Below, piece by piece: positions 27,094 to 35,518 of a stretch of DNA of 64,000 bases. A program made the position numbers and the translations under genes. Below the pieces are notes generated by a model, which had not been told where the DNA came from, did no database searches, and saw only the letters and a program-made list of their open reading frames with translations. This stretch comes from Sphingomonas sp. PP-CE-3A-406 (GTDB taxonomy: Bacteria > Pseudomonadota > Alphaproteobacteria > Sphingomonadales > Sphingomonadaceae), in assembly GCF_003688625.1 (NCBI RefSeq), contig NZ_RCWY01000001.1:1240001-1304000 (forward strand), written 5' to 3'. How positions within the stretch are numbered: the first letter of the stretch is position 1; each line of letters begins with the position of its first letter.

Positions 27094-27186
27094 CAGCCGG
27101 ATGATCCCATAGAGTCCGCTCAACAGATCGGCGACGCATACGCCGGTCGGGACGACCAGCTCGAGCCATCGGAGCAACCTGATCAT
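27082..27186 (-). CDS. Small hydrophobic membrane peptide
   Basis: A 34-residue peptide, ATG at 27186 with a very strong ribosome site (GGGGAGGG eight bases upstream). It starts MIRLLRWLELVVPTG and ends LYGIIRLFLA: one amphipathic/hydrophobic helix with basic ends. The shape recalls type I toxin peptides or small inner-membrane regulators, but no antisense RNA or partner was identified. It lies between the integrase remnant and the T8-interrupted gene. Confidence 0.4.
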   Translation of the reverse strand: MIRLLRWLELVVPTGVCVADLLSGLYGIIRLFLA

Positions 27187-27677
27187 CGTCCCGCCCTCCC
27201 CGACCCGCGGGGGCGGCCCGACGTACCCCTTCGGCCCGTCTACCCCAAATACAGCGCAAGAACCCCTGCCTCGCCCGCAAGCTTTTTAGGTGGCTTTCGA
27301 TGCAGTTTGCGATGTGCCGCAGAGGACCGAAAAAACCTAGCCCTAAGGGGCGGTTTCGAGCGCAGGGGTTGGATGCAGATTGCCGCACCTGGGGTGCTTC
27401 AGCAAGGCCGACATGCGTGTTTTAAAATCGCGCTGAATTGCGCATCTAAAAAGGCGCAAGCCCCCCGCCTAGCCCACACCATGTTCGCAGCGCAAACGTG
27501 TGTTCTAAAATTGGGCGGAGCTGAATCCAAAATTAGCCGGCATCGTAATGTGGTCTGTTCAGGTGCTAAGCGGCACAAATAGAAATGATTCTAAATGACG
27601 TAGGTTGACCTGCAGTTTTTCACCGCTCAATATACGCAATGAAATACTGCGGCGTTGTCAGTTAGGCATAAATAAAC
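27187..27677. other. Non-coding region
   Basis: About 490 bases, changing from GC-rich to AT-rich near 27550. No convincing gene, terminator or RNA. The phrases around 27415-27440 and 27495-27520 both contain GCGTG/TGTGTTTTAAAAT-like words, a weak direct similarity. Confidence 0.4.
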
Positions 27678-28608
27678 ATGACAAGATCAAATGATCTGTT
27701 CGAGCCAGCCTTCGATTCCGTCAGATGGGCTCGTCAATCGATCGATGAGGCGGAGGCCGCAATATCCGGTTTTTTTTCTAAATCCTGCCCATACTGAGCA
27801 GTTTGTAGAACAAGATCCTACATCGGGCTCTAATATCCTAAAAGTCAGGTTGTTAGAAGATATCCCGTCTGATTTCCGACGGCATATAAACCAAGCTTTG
27901 ACATTGGCTCGCAGCTCTTTTGACCAGGTCCTTCACGCCGCTTACGAGACAACAGGTTACCCCACAAAAAGAGTGATGTACCCTTGGGCGGATAATCTTG
28001 ATAAACTAAATGTTTACCTTAAAAATGCGCCTGATCCTTTTCAGAAATTGATCAAGATTCTCTCATTCCTCGACCCAATTCCCCCGGGAAATAGTGGCGA
28101 TAATATCATAAGAGAAATGGCATCTCTTTCTAATCGAAAGCATGATGTCGGAATAAAGCTAGGCGCGTCAGCGGATATTAGAGATATTGAAGTCAGAATG
28201 CCCAATGCCGTTGTAAATTTTGGATTTACTCAGTGGGACCCAATTAAAAAAGAGATAGAAGTACTAAGATGGATTAATGATACTGGACCAGGCCTTATAT
28301 CATTCAAACTTTACTTTTACGCCGGCCTCGACACTCCGGGCGAATCGGGCGAAACTCCAGCGACTAACCCAGTTCGATCATTCATAGACAAAGCTGACAT
28401 TGTTTACGAAAGCTTCAAGCTAAAGTGTGAGGAAATTCTATCAGACGAAGCAATATCGGAATCACTCATTGAAAGCTCAGCGGCGCACGTCCTTGCAGCG
28501 ACGGACTGGCGATCTAGGATTAAAATCAAGCCGCCTGAGAGAACGGTCCGGCCACCCACAAATCTTCGAAATTTGTCACGTGCAACAATTACGACACCGA
28601 AAAAATAA
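27678..28608 (+). pseudogene. Low-GC hypothetical gene interrupted at a T8 tract
   Basis: ATG 27678 reads MTRSNDLFEPAFDSVRWARQ and on to ISGFF at a run of eight Ts (27770-27777). In that frame a stop follows soon after; in the next frame the protein goes on smoothly (LNPAHTEQFVEQDP, then LARSSFDQVLHAAYETTGYP) to 28608. Removing one T restores a single 309-residue protein. The composition (AAA, AAT, ATA codons) differs clearly from the core genes, indicating recent transfer. The frame may be restored by slippage on the T8 tract, be truly broken, or reflect a homopolymer error. The function is unknown. A terminator hairpin follows at 28711. Confidence 0.55.
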
Positions 28609-28710
28609 CGCGGTGTTCACGCGTTGATACATCCAACCGACTAAACAATGGTCAATGCTGATCACTAGACTAGGCCATTCATGTCTTTTTTTTGAGAACG
28701 AATTCTCAAA

Positions 28711-28749
28711 GCTCCGCTGCCAGCAAAGGGCAGCGAAGCGCATTTTTTT
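28711..28749 (+). terminator. Intrinsic terminator
   Basis: GCT-C-CGCTGCC pairs with GGCAGCG-A-AGC across the loop AGCAAAG, followed by a run of seven Ts (28743-28749). It lies about 100 bases after the stop of the low-GC gene and before the direct repeat. Confidence 0.65.
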
Positions 28750-28757
28750 GTTCGCGC

Positions 28758-28837
28758 GAAATCACGCATTCCTCCCAGGATGCACGGGACGGCGCAAGCC
28801 GGCACGCTCACTCGCGGTCGCTGGATGCTGAACCCGT
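28758..28837. repeat. 80-bp direct repeat, copy 1 (upstream of chemoreceptor gene)
   Basis: Matches 30853-30932 at about 74 of 80 positions. It contains the hairpin words GCAT-CCT/AGGATGC and CGGC-GCAA-GCCG, a four-pair stem closed by a GNRA-type loop. It ends 92 bases before the chemoreceptor start. Confidence 0.75.
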
Positions 28838-28929
28838 CGAATAAGCACTTAAATAGCCAACAGTGCCCGCTCCCTGACTCGATCGTCCTATGATTGTAGG
28901 GATATTACTGAAACGGGCCTACGAAGCAT

Positions 28930-30696
28930 ATGTCGATCGCGAACATGGTACGCGCCGGAACGGCGGCGTTGATAACTTTGTTGCTGGTTGCGGCCCTGGT
29001 GGCAGCAACCAGGGTTAATGCGATTCGCATGGGGGGTGACATGCAGGTCAAGTCGCAGCAGGCGGCCGATCTGATCGCTGACGTCCTTCCACCGCCGGAA
29101 TATGTGATCGAGCCCTATCTGGAGGTCATGTTGCTGCGTGAACAGCCGCAACGGATAGCGGAGGTACGAACCCGCCTGCAAAAGCTCCACGCGGACTATA
29201 CGACCCGTCACAATTACTGGGTCGGTGCAAACCTTGCGCCCGAGCTAAAACGGGGTGTCACCGAGGCCACCCACGCGCCCGCTGCCGCCTTCTGGCATGA
29301 ACTCGAAAGCAACTATCTTCCCGCGATCCAACGCGGCGACCGAGTTGCGGCCGACCGCAGCTATGCAGCGCTGACCGGCTATTATACCGCGCACCGCCAG
29401 CAAGTGGACGCGCTGGTGACGACCGCCACTGCTTATCAGTCGGCGCTTGAAGTCGAGGCTGCTACGGTGCTGCGGACGGCGCTGATCTGGCTTTGCGGTC
29501 TGGCAGCGCTGCTGCTCGTGCTGATCGTCACGGCGTCGTACACGCTGCTCCGCAAGGTGGTCCGCCCACTGGTTGAAGTGTCGGATGTAACCGCGCGGCT
29601 CGCGGTTGGGGAACAGGCAACCGTGCCGCACCGCGGCCGCCGCGACGAACTGGGCCGTATCGCCGATGCTGTGGAGCAGTTCCGATCGGTATCTGCCGCG
29701 CGCACCGCGCAGGATGCCCGGTCCGCAGCCGAACAGCAGGAAGTAACGGCTGCGCTCAGCAGCGGCCTGCTGGCGCTCCACCGCGGCGACCTCACCGCCG
29801 AGATTCGCGGCGACTTCCCGCAATCCTATGTTGCACTCAAGACCAACTTCAACGCCGCATTGGCGGGCTTGCGCACTCTGATCGCGGCGGTGAGCGAAAG
29901 TGCGGCCAGGATCAGCACCGGTTCGGGCGAGATCGCGCACGCTTCCGAAGACCTGGCGCGTCGCACTGAAGCAAACGCCGCCAGTCTCGAACAAACCTCC
30001 GCCTCCGTGGCGCAGATGGATACCCGGCTCGGAGCAACCGCCGCATCGGCAATTCGCACCGTGGAACGTGCCGACGGCGCCATTGCCAGCGTCGGCAATG
30101 GCCGCACCGTTGCCGGAGAAGCGGTGCAGGCGATGACCCGTGTGTCGGACAGCGCCAAGGACATCGACGACGTGATCGAAGGGCTCGACAAGATCGCTTT
30201 CCAGACCCGCGTCCTCGCCATGAATGCCGCAGTGGAAGCCGGCCGCGCCGGGGACGCGGGCCGCGGTTTCGCCGTGGTTGCAGATCTCGTCTCAGCGCTG
30301 GCGATGCGGGCAGAGGAGGAGGCCGGCCGGGCCCGTGAACAGCTTACCGCGACGCAGGCCGGTATCGTCACGGCAGTCGGCATGGTGCAGCGGGTCGACG
30401 GCGCACTCGCCGACATTTCTGCAGATGTCGTGGAAGTGCATGGCCTGCTCAAACGCATCGCCGATGACAATCAAGCTCAATCCACCGCTGTGTCGCAGAT
30501 CAACGCTGCCATCGGCACGATGGACCGTTCTACCCAGCAGAACGCCGCTATGGTGGAACAAACCTCCGCGGCTGCGCGGACTCTATCGAGCGAGGTGCTG
30601 GCGCTTGCGGAACAGGCTGCGCGTTTCAACACGAACGCCGAAACTGCCCCGCGTGCGCGCACTACCCGAGAACAGCACCTCGAAATGGCGGGGTAA
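28930..30696 (+). CDS. Methyl-accepting chemotaxis protein
   Basis: A 588-residue chemoreceptor. Membrane helices at about 9-30 and 185-208 enclose a helical periplasmic sensor of ~150 residues; HAMP units follow (about 209-262 and 275-330), then the signalling hairpin. The tip reads KIAFQTRVLAMNAAVEAGRAG, where most receptors have QTNILALNAAVEAARAG, so contacts with CheW/CheA may differ. The C-terminus has QQNAAMVEQTSAAARTL and no CheR-binding pentapeptide. No chemotaxis kinase or flagellar gene is nearby, so it must work with partners encoded elsewhere. The gene is bracketed by 80-bp direct repeats. Confidence 0.85.
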   Translation: MSIANMVRAGTAALITLLLVAALVAATRVNAIRMGGDMQVKSQQAADLIADVLPPPEYVIEPYLEVMLLREQPQRIAEVRTRLQKLHADYTTRHNYWVGANLAPELKRGVTEATHAPAAAFWHELESNYLPAIQRGDRVAADRSYAALTGYYTAHRQQVDALVTTATAYQSALEVEAATVLRTALIWLCGLAALLLVLIVTASYTLLRKVVRPLVEVSDVTARLAVGEQATVPHRGRRDELGRIADAVEQFRSVSAARTAQDARSAAEQQEVTAALSSGLLALHRGDLTAEIRGDFPQSYVALKTNFNAALAGLRTLIAAVSESAARISTGSGEIAHASEDLARRTEANAASLEQTSASVAQMDTRLGATAASAIRTVERADGAIASVGNGRTVAGEAVQAMTRVSDSAKDIDDVIEGLDKIAFQTRVLAMNAAVEAGRAGDAGRGFAVVADLVSALAMRAEEEAGRAREQLTATQAGIVTAVGMVQRVDGALADISADVVEVHGLLKRIADDNQAQSTAVSQINAAIGTMDRSTQQNAAMVEQTSAAARTLSSEVLALAEQAARFNTNAETAPRARTTREQHLEMAG

Positions 30697-31006
30697 GGCA
30701 CGCGGCCGGACTCACGCTGATGCCAATGCCACATAGCGTTCGCATGCTCGGAACCTGCGACGGTAATCATCCATCGGGTATCCTCCGATATTTCTCTATC
30801 CGACTTCGCAACAGACCAAAGAGGCGCGACGTAAACGGGTTGGAACGGCACCGAAATCGCGCATCCTCCTCAGGATGCACGGGACGGCGCAAGCCGGCAC
30901 GCTCACCCGCGGTCGCTGGATGCTGAACCCGTTGGGTTCGGGGCCTCGGGGGCTTGGTGAAGCTTCAAACTGCGCACGCCATAGGCGTTCCTTCTATATT
31001 TAGATC
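30697..31006. other. Intergenic region with direct repeat 2
   Basis: 310 bases after the chemoreceptor. Contains the second 80-bp repeat (30853-30932), followed by AACCC-GTT-GGGTT, a small hairpin not present at copy 1. No gene is seen. Confidence 0.5.
30853..30932. repeat. 80-bp direct repeat, copy 2 (downstream of chemoreceptor gene)
   Basis: Same orientation as copy 1 and 2,095 bases away. Its first hairpin is perfect (GCATCCT, CCTC loop, AGGATGC), while copy 1 has a variant of the same stem. No plus-strand gene follows, unlike copy 1. Confidence 0.75.
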
Positions 31007-31219
31007 TTACAGGGCCTCTGTCTGACCGCTCGGCAGATTTGCACTATCAACGAAGGCGCGGACGCGGGCGAGGATGGCGCGCAGCTTGGGGGTCTCGACC
31101 TCGGCGATCACGTCGTCGACCGTCGCGATGTCCAGCTTCTTCTGACGCGCGAGCTTCTCGGCGACGGCGCGAACGAGCTCGCTCGGTTTACGGAGCATGC
31201 GCCTCACGCACTCACCCAC
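31007..31219 (-). CDS. Small hypothetical protein
   Basis: A 70-residue soluble helical protein (VRAVAEKLARQKKLDIATVD then LRAILARVRAFVDSA). Alternative start at ATG 31198 (MLRKPSELV). It overlaps the end of the upstream small gene by 16 bases, so the two probably form an operon. No family recognised. Confidence 0.45.
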   Translation of the reverse strand: MGECVRRMLRKPSELVRAVAEKLARQKKLDIATVDDVIAEVETPKLRAILARVRAFVDSANLPSGQTEAL

Positions 31220-31410
31220 TCACGCACCGTGGGCGGCAGTAGTAGGATGAAGGCGTTCGAGATCTGCTCGCTTTGCTGCTCATCGGGCAGGGCGTCCTCG
31301 ATCGGCATGCACCGTCGGATCCAATCGAGGACGGCGCAAGCCTTTAGGCGCGCAACCGCCTCTACAACATCCCGCCGCTTATGGTCTGCGGCGGGAGAAG
31401 AGCTATGCAC
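31204..31410 (-). CDS. Small hypothetical protein
   Basis: A 68-residue polar protein with one helix (DVVEAVARLKACAVLDWIRR) and an acidic linker (PDEQQSEQ). Together with the next gene it forms a compact minus-strand pair next to the TonB-like gene, which is divergent. No family recognised and no clear ribosome site. Confidence 0.4.
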   Translation of the reverse strand: MHSSSPAADHKRRDVVEAVARLKACAVLDWIRRCMPIEDALPDEQQSEQISNAFILLLPPTVREWVSA

Positions 31411-31498
31411 TCGACGATCGGCTTTGCTTCGATGAAGTCTTCGTCATGCCGCGGGTGGCGGTTGCAGGCGGGACCTTGCGCGGGTAGGCGGACAGCCG

Positions 31499-32284
31499 AT
31501 GCGGTCGGCGTACCATTCTTCGTCGATCGAGACGCGCGGGTCGGCACGGCGGCGGAGCGTTGCGGTCGGCTTGACGATCGTCGCGCATATCCTGATCATC
31601 CTGTTACTGCTGCGGCTGGCGCCGTCGATGGTCGCCAAGCCGGTGGAACCGCGCAACCCCGTGACGTTCCAGCTAGCACCCGATCAGACCGCGCCGACCC
31701 CCGCCAAACGGACGCCTTCGCCGACCAAGGTGAAGCGTGCGAGCGGTGGTTCTCCGCAACGTGCGGCGCCGCGCGCCGATGCCGCGCAGACGCCCCCCGC
31801 GCCGCCCAAATCGCCGCCGCCGCTGCCGATCAAGATGCTCGGCGGGATGGAGATGTTCGACGCCGCGGATATCTCGAAGATGCCGTCGCATCCTGAAGAC
31901 CAGCTTGCTGGCGGCGACGGTGGGAGCGGGTCGGGCAAGGGCAAGGACAGCGGGTCGGTATACGGTCCGGGCGAAGGTCCTGGCGGGGAGCGTTTGATGA
32001 AGGTCGAATGGTATCGTCGGCCGACCGATGCGGAGCTGAACGGCTATCTGAAGAGCGCGCCGCCACCCAACAGCTGGGCGAAGATCGCCTGCCGGATGAT
32101 CGCGAACTATCAGGTCGAGAATTGCCGCGCGCTGAGCGAGTCGCCGGTCGGGTCGGGTCTCGCCCGGTCGATGCGTCAGGCCGCGTGGCAGTTCCGCGTC
32201 CGCCCGCCGCGGATCAACGGAAAACCGGTCCTCGGCGGCTGGGTCGAGATCGACATCGAGTTCAACTCAGGCTCGGCGCCGTAA
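31499..32284 (+). CDS. TonB-like energy transducer / cell-envelope protein
   Basis: A 261-residue protein with a short basic N-terminus, one membrane helix (VGLTIVAHILIILLLL, about 22-40), a proline/lysine-rich periplasmic linker (about 55-120) and a C-terminal alpha/beta domain ending GGWVEIDIEFNSG. This layout is that of TonB-family proteins that reach across the periplasm. The final domain has three cysteines, unlike classical TonB, so the exact partner is unknown. It converges on the MlaA-like gene with a 21-base gap. Confidence 0.6.
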   Translation: MRSAYHSSSIETRGSARRRSVAVGLTIVAHILIILLLLRLAPSMVAKPVEPRNPVTFQLAPDQTAPTPAKRTPSPTKVKRASGGSPQRAAPRADAAQTPPAPPKSPPPLPIKMLGGMEMFDAADISKMPSHPEDQLAGGDGGSGSGKGKDSGSVYGPGEGPGGERLMKVEWYRRPTDAELNGYLKSAPPPNSWAKIACRMIANYQVENCRALSESPVGSGLARSMRQAAWQFRVRPPRINGKPVLGGWVEIDIEFNSGSAP

Positions 32285-32305
32285 GCGACCGCAGTCTTCG
32301 CACCG

Positions 32306-33355
32306 TCAGGGGCGCGCCGGTTCTGCCACCACGGGTTCCACGACGGTCGCGCTAGGCTCCGCCGTCGGCATCTGCTCGATGATCGGCATGGCCGCGCGCG
32401 GCGGCGGTTCGGTAACCCCGCCCGGCCCGAGGATCGCGTCGACGTTGCGGCCGTGGAGATGATCGATCTCCGCCTGGCGTCGGCGCAGGTAGAATTCGCG
32501 CGACGCCGCATAGGGATCGGCGGCGTTGTCGTGCAGGTCCTTCAGCGTGTCGTCGAACTCCGAGCGATGATCGAGCGCACCGAGGACACCGGCCGGGATC
32601 GTGTAGGTCGGGCTGGTGAACGGCTTGCCGACCGCGACCGGCAGCATCAGCCGATCGACTCCGCCGCCGATCAGATCGCGCAGCGTCGTCGGGCCGACCA
32701 GCGGCAGGAACAGGAACGGCCCGTTCTTGACGCCGTAATAACCCAGCGTGTTGGCGAACCCGTTCGAGCGGCGCGGCAGGCGGAACGGTCGGCGCTTGGC
32801 GATATCGAGCACGCCGACTGCACCGACCGTCGAGTTGATCGCGAACCGACCGACGGTCTCGACGGCCTTGCCGGGCTTCAGCTGCAGCAGGAAGTTCACG
32901 AACACGATCGGCTCGCGCAGATTGTAGAGGAAATTGTGGATGCCGCGGCGGATCGGCGACGGGACGGTCTTCTTGTACTGCCGCGCGACCGGCCCGACGA
33001 ACGCCTTGTCGACCGCCTCGGTCGCGTCGAACGCGGTCGCGTTGACCGATCGCAGCGGATCGCCCGCGAGCGCTTTCCGCCCGACGACGACGATATCGTG
33101 CTGTGGCCCGCCGGTGCTGCCGGCCTTCCGCGGTGCAGGCGTCGTCGCCTCTACGATCGGTCGATCGGTTTGCGGCGACACGGGGACCGGTGCGGGCGTG
33201 GGAGTAATCGACAGCGACGTTATCAGCGGCGCCACCGCTTGATCGTCGACGCGCACCGGCGGTTCGACCGGCTGTTGCGCGGCGAGCGACTCGCCGTTCG
33301 CCTGCATCGATGTTGCAGCCATCAGCAACGCGGTCGTCCAGGCCAACATATGCAC
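32306..33355 (-). CDS. mlaA: MlaA (VacJ)-like outer-membrane lipid-asymmetry protein
   Basis: A 349-residue MlaA-family protein. The conserved part, about 95-290, includes IRRGIHNFLYNLREPIVFVN, FAINSTVGAVGVLDIA, NTLGYYGV and GPFLFLPLVGPTTLRDLIG, matching MlaA. In other bacteria MlaA removes phospholipids from the outer leaflet of the outer membrane and passes them to MlaC. The N-terminus has a hydrophobic leader but no cysteine in a lipobox, although MlaA is usually a lipoprotein. The flanking ~65 residues on both sides are proline-rich. No mlaFEDCB genes are in the window. Confidence 0.8.
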   Translation of the reverse strand: MHMLAWTTALLMAATSMQANGESLAAQQPVEPPVRVDDQAVAPLITSLSITPTPAPVPVSPQTDRPIVEATTPAPRKAGSTGGPQHDIVVVGRKALAGDPLRSVNATAFDATEAVDKAFVGPVARQYKKTVPSPIRRGIHNFLYNLREPIVFVNFLLQLKPGKAVETVGRFAINSTVGAVGVLDIAKRRPFRLPRRSNGFANTLGYYGVKNGPFLFLPLVGPTTLRDLIGGGVDRLMLPVAVGKPFTSPTYTIPAGVLGALDHRSEFDDTLKDLHDNAADPYAASREFYLRRRQAEIDHLHGRNVDAILGPGGVTEPPPRAAMPIIEQMPTAEPSATVVEPVVAEPARP

Positions 33356-33537
33356 TCATCACCCTTGTAGCCGGCCGCACTGTGCGCTCGCCGAAGCAGG
33401 GGCGCCACCACAACCCGATCGGTTACAGCCGCTGTGACGATTAGCGCGGCATAGCAAGCACCTAATGATGCCGGACTGTCATATGCGGTAATACAGTGAC
33501 AGGAATTTGGGCCGCCGTCCGGTGGCGGTCGGCGCGT

Positions 33538-34293
33538 CTAACGAAGCGGTTGCTTCGCGTCGGTCGACAGCGTGCGCGACAGCGTCACGAAACCACCGCC
33601 GTCGACCTGGATCTCGTTGAACGCCGGAGGCGTGCCGCGCGTCCGCTTCGACAGGGTGCCCGCACCGATCATGCGGACCGTTCGGCCCTCGCGATCGACG
33701 GGGATATCGAAGGGATCGTGGACGTGGCCGGACAAGACGGCATGCGCCCCCGCCTCGGCAAGCGCGGTCAGCGCCTCGTCGCCATAGCGCGTCTTGGCGG
33801 TACCCGTCGTCCCGCCTTCGATCAGCGGATGATGCGCGGCAACAAAGACAAGATTGCCCTTCGGCGCGTCGGCGATCAATGCCAGCGCACGTCGCAACGA
33901 ACCCTGCCCCACCCTGCCCTTCGACCAGTTCCACCGCCACTGCGCGCGCGCAGTCGTCTTGAGCGGCACGATCGTCACGCCGGGCAGTTCCAATGGGCGT
34001 TCGATCATCTGCTCGACCGCGGCATAGCGCTGATACGGTGCGAAGATCCGCCGGAACGGGTCCCAATAATAGGGAATGTCGTGATTGCCGACCTCGAGCG
34101 TCACCGGCACGCCCAGCGACCGCAGCCAATCGCCGCCGCGTTCGAACTCGCGCTTGGTCGCACGCATCGTCAGATCGCCCGTCATGATAACCGCATCGGG
34201 CTTTTCCGCGGCGACGCACTGGCCGAACCAGGCGATCGCCGCGGGATCCTCCGCGCCGAAATGCACGTCGCTGACATGGAACAGCTTCAGCAT
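33538..34293 (-). CDS. Calcineurin-like metallophosphoesterase
   Basis: A 251-residue enzyme of the calcineurin-like superfamily. Metal-binding motifs in order: FHVSDVHFG (DxH), VIMTGDLTM (GDxx), LEVGNHD (GNHD), VAAHHPL and LSGHVHDPF (GHxH). It would cleave phosphomono- or diesters with two metal ions; the resemblance to CpdA-type enzymes makes cAMP or cUMP a possible substrate, but this is not certain. Start ATG 34293; the longer reading to 34461 overlaps the catalase-like gene and is a shadow. It follows that gene by seven bases, suggesting one transcript. Confidence 0.8.
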   Translation of the reverse strand: MLKLFHVSDVHFGAEDPAAIAWFGQCVAAEKPDAVIMTGDLTMRATKREFERGGDWLRSLGVPVTLEVGNHDIPYYWDPFRRIFAPYQRYAAVEQMIERPLELPGVTIVPLKTTARAQWRWNWSKGRVGQGSLRRALALIADAPKGNLVFVAAHHPLIEGGTTGTAKTRYGDEALTALAEAGAHAVLSGHVHDPFDIPVDREGRTVRMIGAGTLSKRTRGTPPAFNEIQVDGGGFVTLSRTLSTDAKQPLR

Positions 34294-34300
34294 GCGAGGG

Positions 34301-35395
34301 TCACGCAAGTTCGGCGAGCGACGCGGGCTGATGCACCGGGCAACCGTTGAACTTGCCGCGGAAGTTCGCCGACAGCGCGTAGGTATCCTTGCGCGCGCGA
34401 TTGACCCCGCCGAGCGGCTGGTGCGCGGTGACGCCGTTCCAGATGCTGTAGACCAGCGCATCGTCGGTCCGGTCGGTCACGCCCTGCTCCCAGGAGATTT
34501 GCGGCTCCACCGTGAGCGTCGCTATGGTGACGAACGGGCTCTCCGCTTCGTCCCACACCACCGACGCATCCTCGATCGGCATCGCTTCGAGATCGGTGTT
34601 GAGCTGGACGCGAAGCTCCCACGCGCCACCATGTTCGATCAGTTCCTCGCGGACCACCTCGCGCAATGCGTCGGGGCGCGCGGTGATGTCGACCATGTCG
34701 CCGGTGAGACGCGTCAGGCTTGGCGAGACGGGAAACAGCGCGATCTTCGCGATGTAATCGCCGTAGCGCAGCGGGGTCTGCGAGTAATAGGTTTCGCCGA
34801 GCGGGTGGACGGGTTTCGCGCCGCCTAAGGTCTGCAGCGTCGCCGACTGGCCGCCAACCGCTTCGAGCGCGGCTTCGACGACCCGGAAAGTGGCGGACAT
34901 CGCCTTCTTCACGCCTTCGAACTTGTCGGTGGTCTTCGAGAGCAGTTTCAGGTTCTTCGAAAACGCCTTGGCATCCGCGGCGGCGAACGCAGGTCCGTTG
35001 ACCATGATGAAGTCCTGCGTCGTCGCGTCTTCCGATCCCGGCAACCGCGCGCCGGCGACATCGAGGATCTTCAGCGCGAGACCGCGCGGCAGGCTGATGC
35101 TGTCGTCGAGGATGTCCCCGGCATTGGTCGAGATGCGCAGGATCGCCTCGTGCTCGCCGGGCGTCGCGAAGATCCCTTGCGCCAGTTCGGGGGGCAGATC
35201 GGCGGCGATGACCAGCGTCCCGCGGGCGATGCCGTGCGCCTTGGCATGGACCGCGCGGACCGCATGGCCATAGTCCTGTGAGGTCGTCTCGAGAATCTCG
35301 CGAAACGACTCCTCCAGCACGGCCAGCGTCTCCTGCTCGTCGGAGGCGACCGTCTCGACGGACGGATCGTAGCGGACGGGGGACTTGCTGGGCAT
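34301..35395 (-). CDS. Catalase-like (SrpA/y4iL-type) haem protein
   Basis: A 364-residue member of the small catalase-related family. The distal-site pattern VRAVHAKAHGIARGTLVI contains the catalase histidine, and ALKILDV...TQDFIMVNGPAF follows as in catalase cores. It would react with hydrogen or organic peroxides using haem. Proteins of this clade lack the large catalase C-terminus and often act as peroxidases. It is the first gene of a likely two-gene minus-strand unit with the phosphoesterase, and diverges from the FAH gene with 123 bases between. Confidence 0.75.
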   Translation of the reverse strand: MPSKSPVRYDPSVETVASDEQETLAVLEESFREILETTSQDYGHAVRAVHAKAHGIARGTLVIAADLPPELAQGIFATPGEHEAILRISTNAGDILDDSISLPRGLALKILDVAGARLPGSEDATTQDFIMVNGPAFAAADAKAFSKNLKLLSKTTDKFEGVKKAMSATFRVVEAALEAVGGQSATLQTLGGAKPVHPLGETYYSQTPLRYGDYIAKIALFPVSPSLTRLTGDMVDITARPDALREVVREELIEHGGAWELRVQLNTDLEAMPIEDASVVWDEAESPFVTIATLTVEPQISWEQGVTDRTDDALVYSIWNGVTAHQPLGGVNRARKDTYALSANFRGKFNGCPVHQPASLAELA

Positions 35396-35518
35396 CGGGT
35401 AACTCCATTTCGTACCGCGTCGTAACCCCCTGGTCTCGAAAGACGTTCCGCGAGATTGCGATCACGACGTTGCAAACCGGCTGCCGACCGCCGATCAGCG
35501 CCATCGAAGGAGCCTATG

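Larger units (their letters stand above)
28609..28929. other. Intergenic region: terminator, then direct repeat 1 before the chemoreceptor gene
   Basis: Holds a small GAGAA/TTCTC hairpin (28694-28708), an intrinsic terminator (28711-28749) and the 80-bp direct repeat copy (28758-28837). The chemoreceptor promoter should lie between 28838 and 28929 or within the repeat. Confidence 0.5.

Noticed and set aside
28758..30932. Direct repeats as integrase attachment sites
   Set aside because: They bracket only the chemoreceptor and the integrase remnant lies outside them, so I did not call them att sites.
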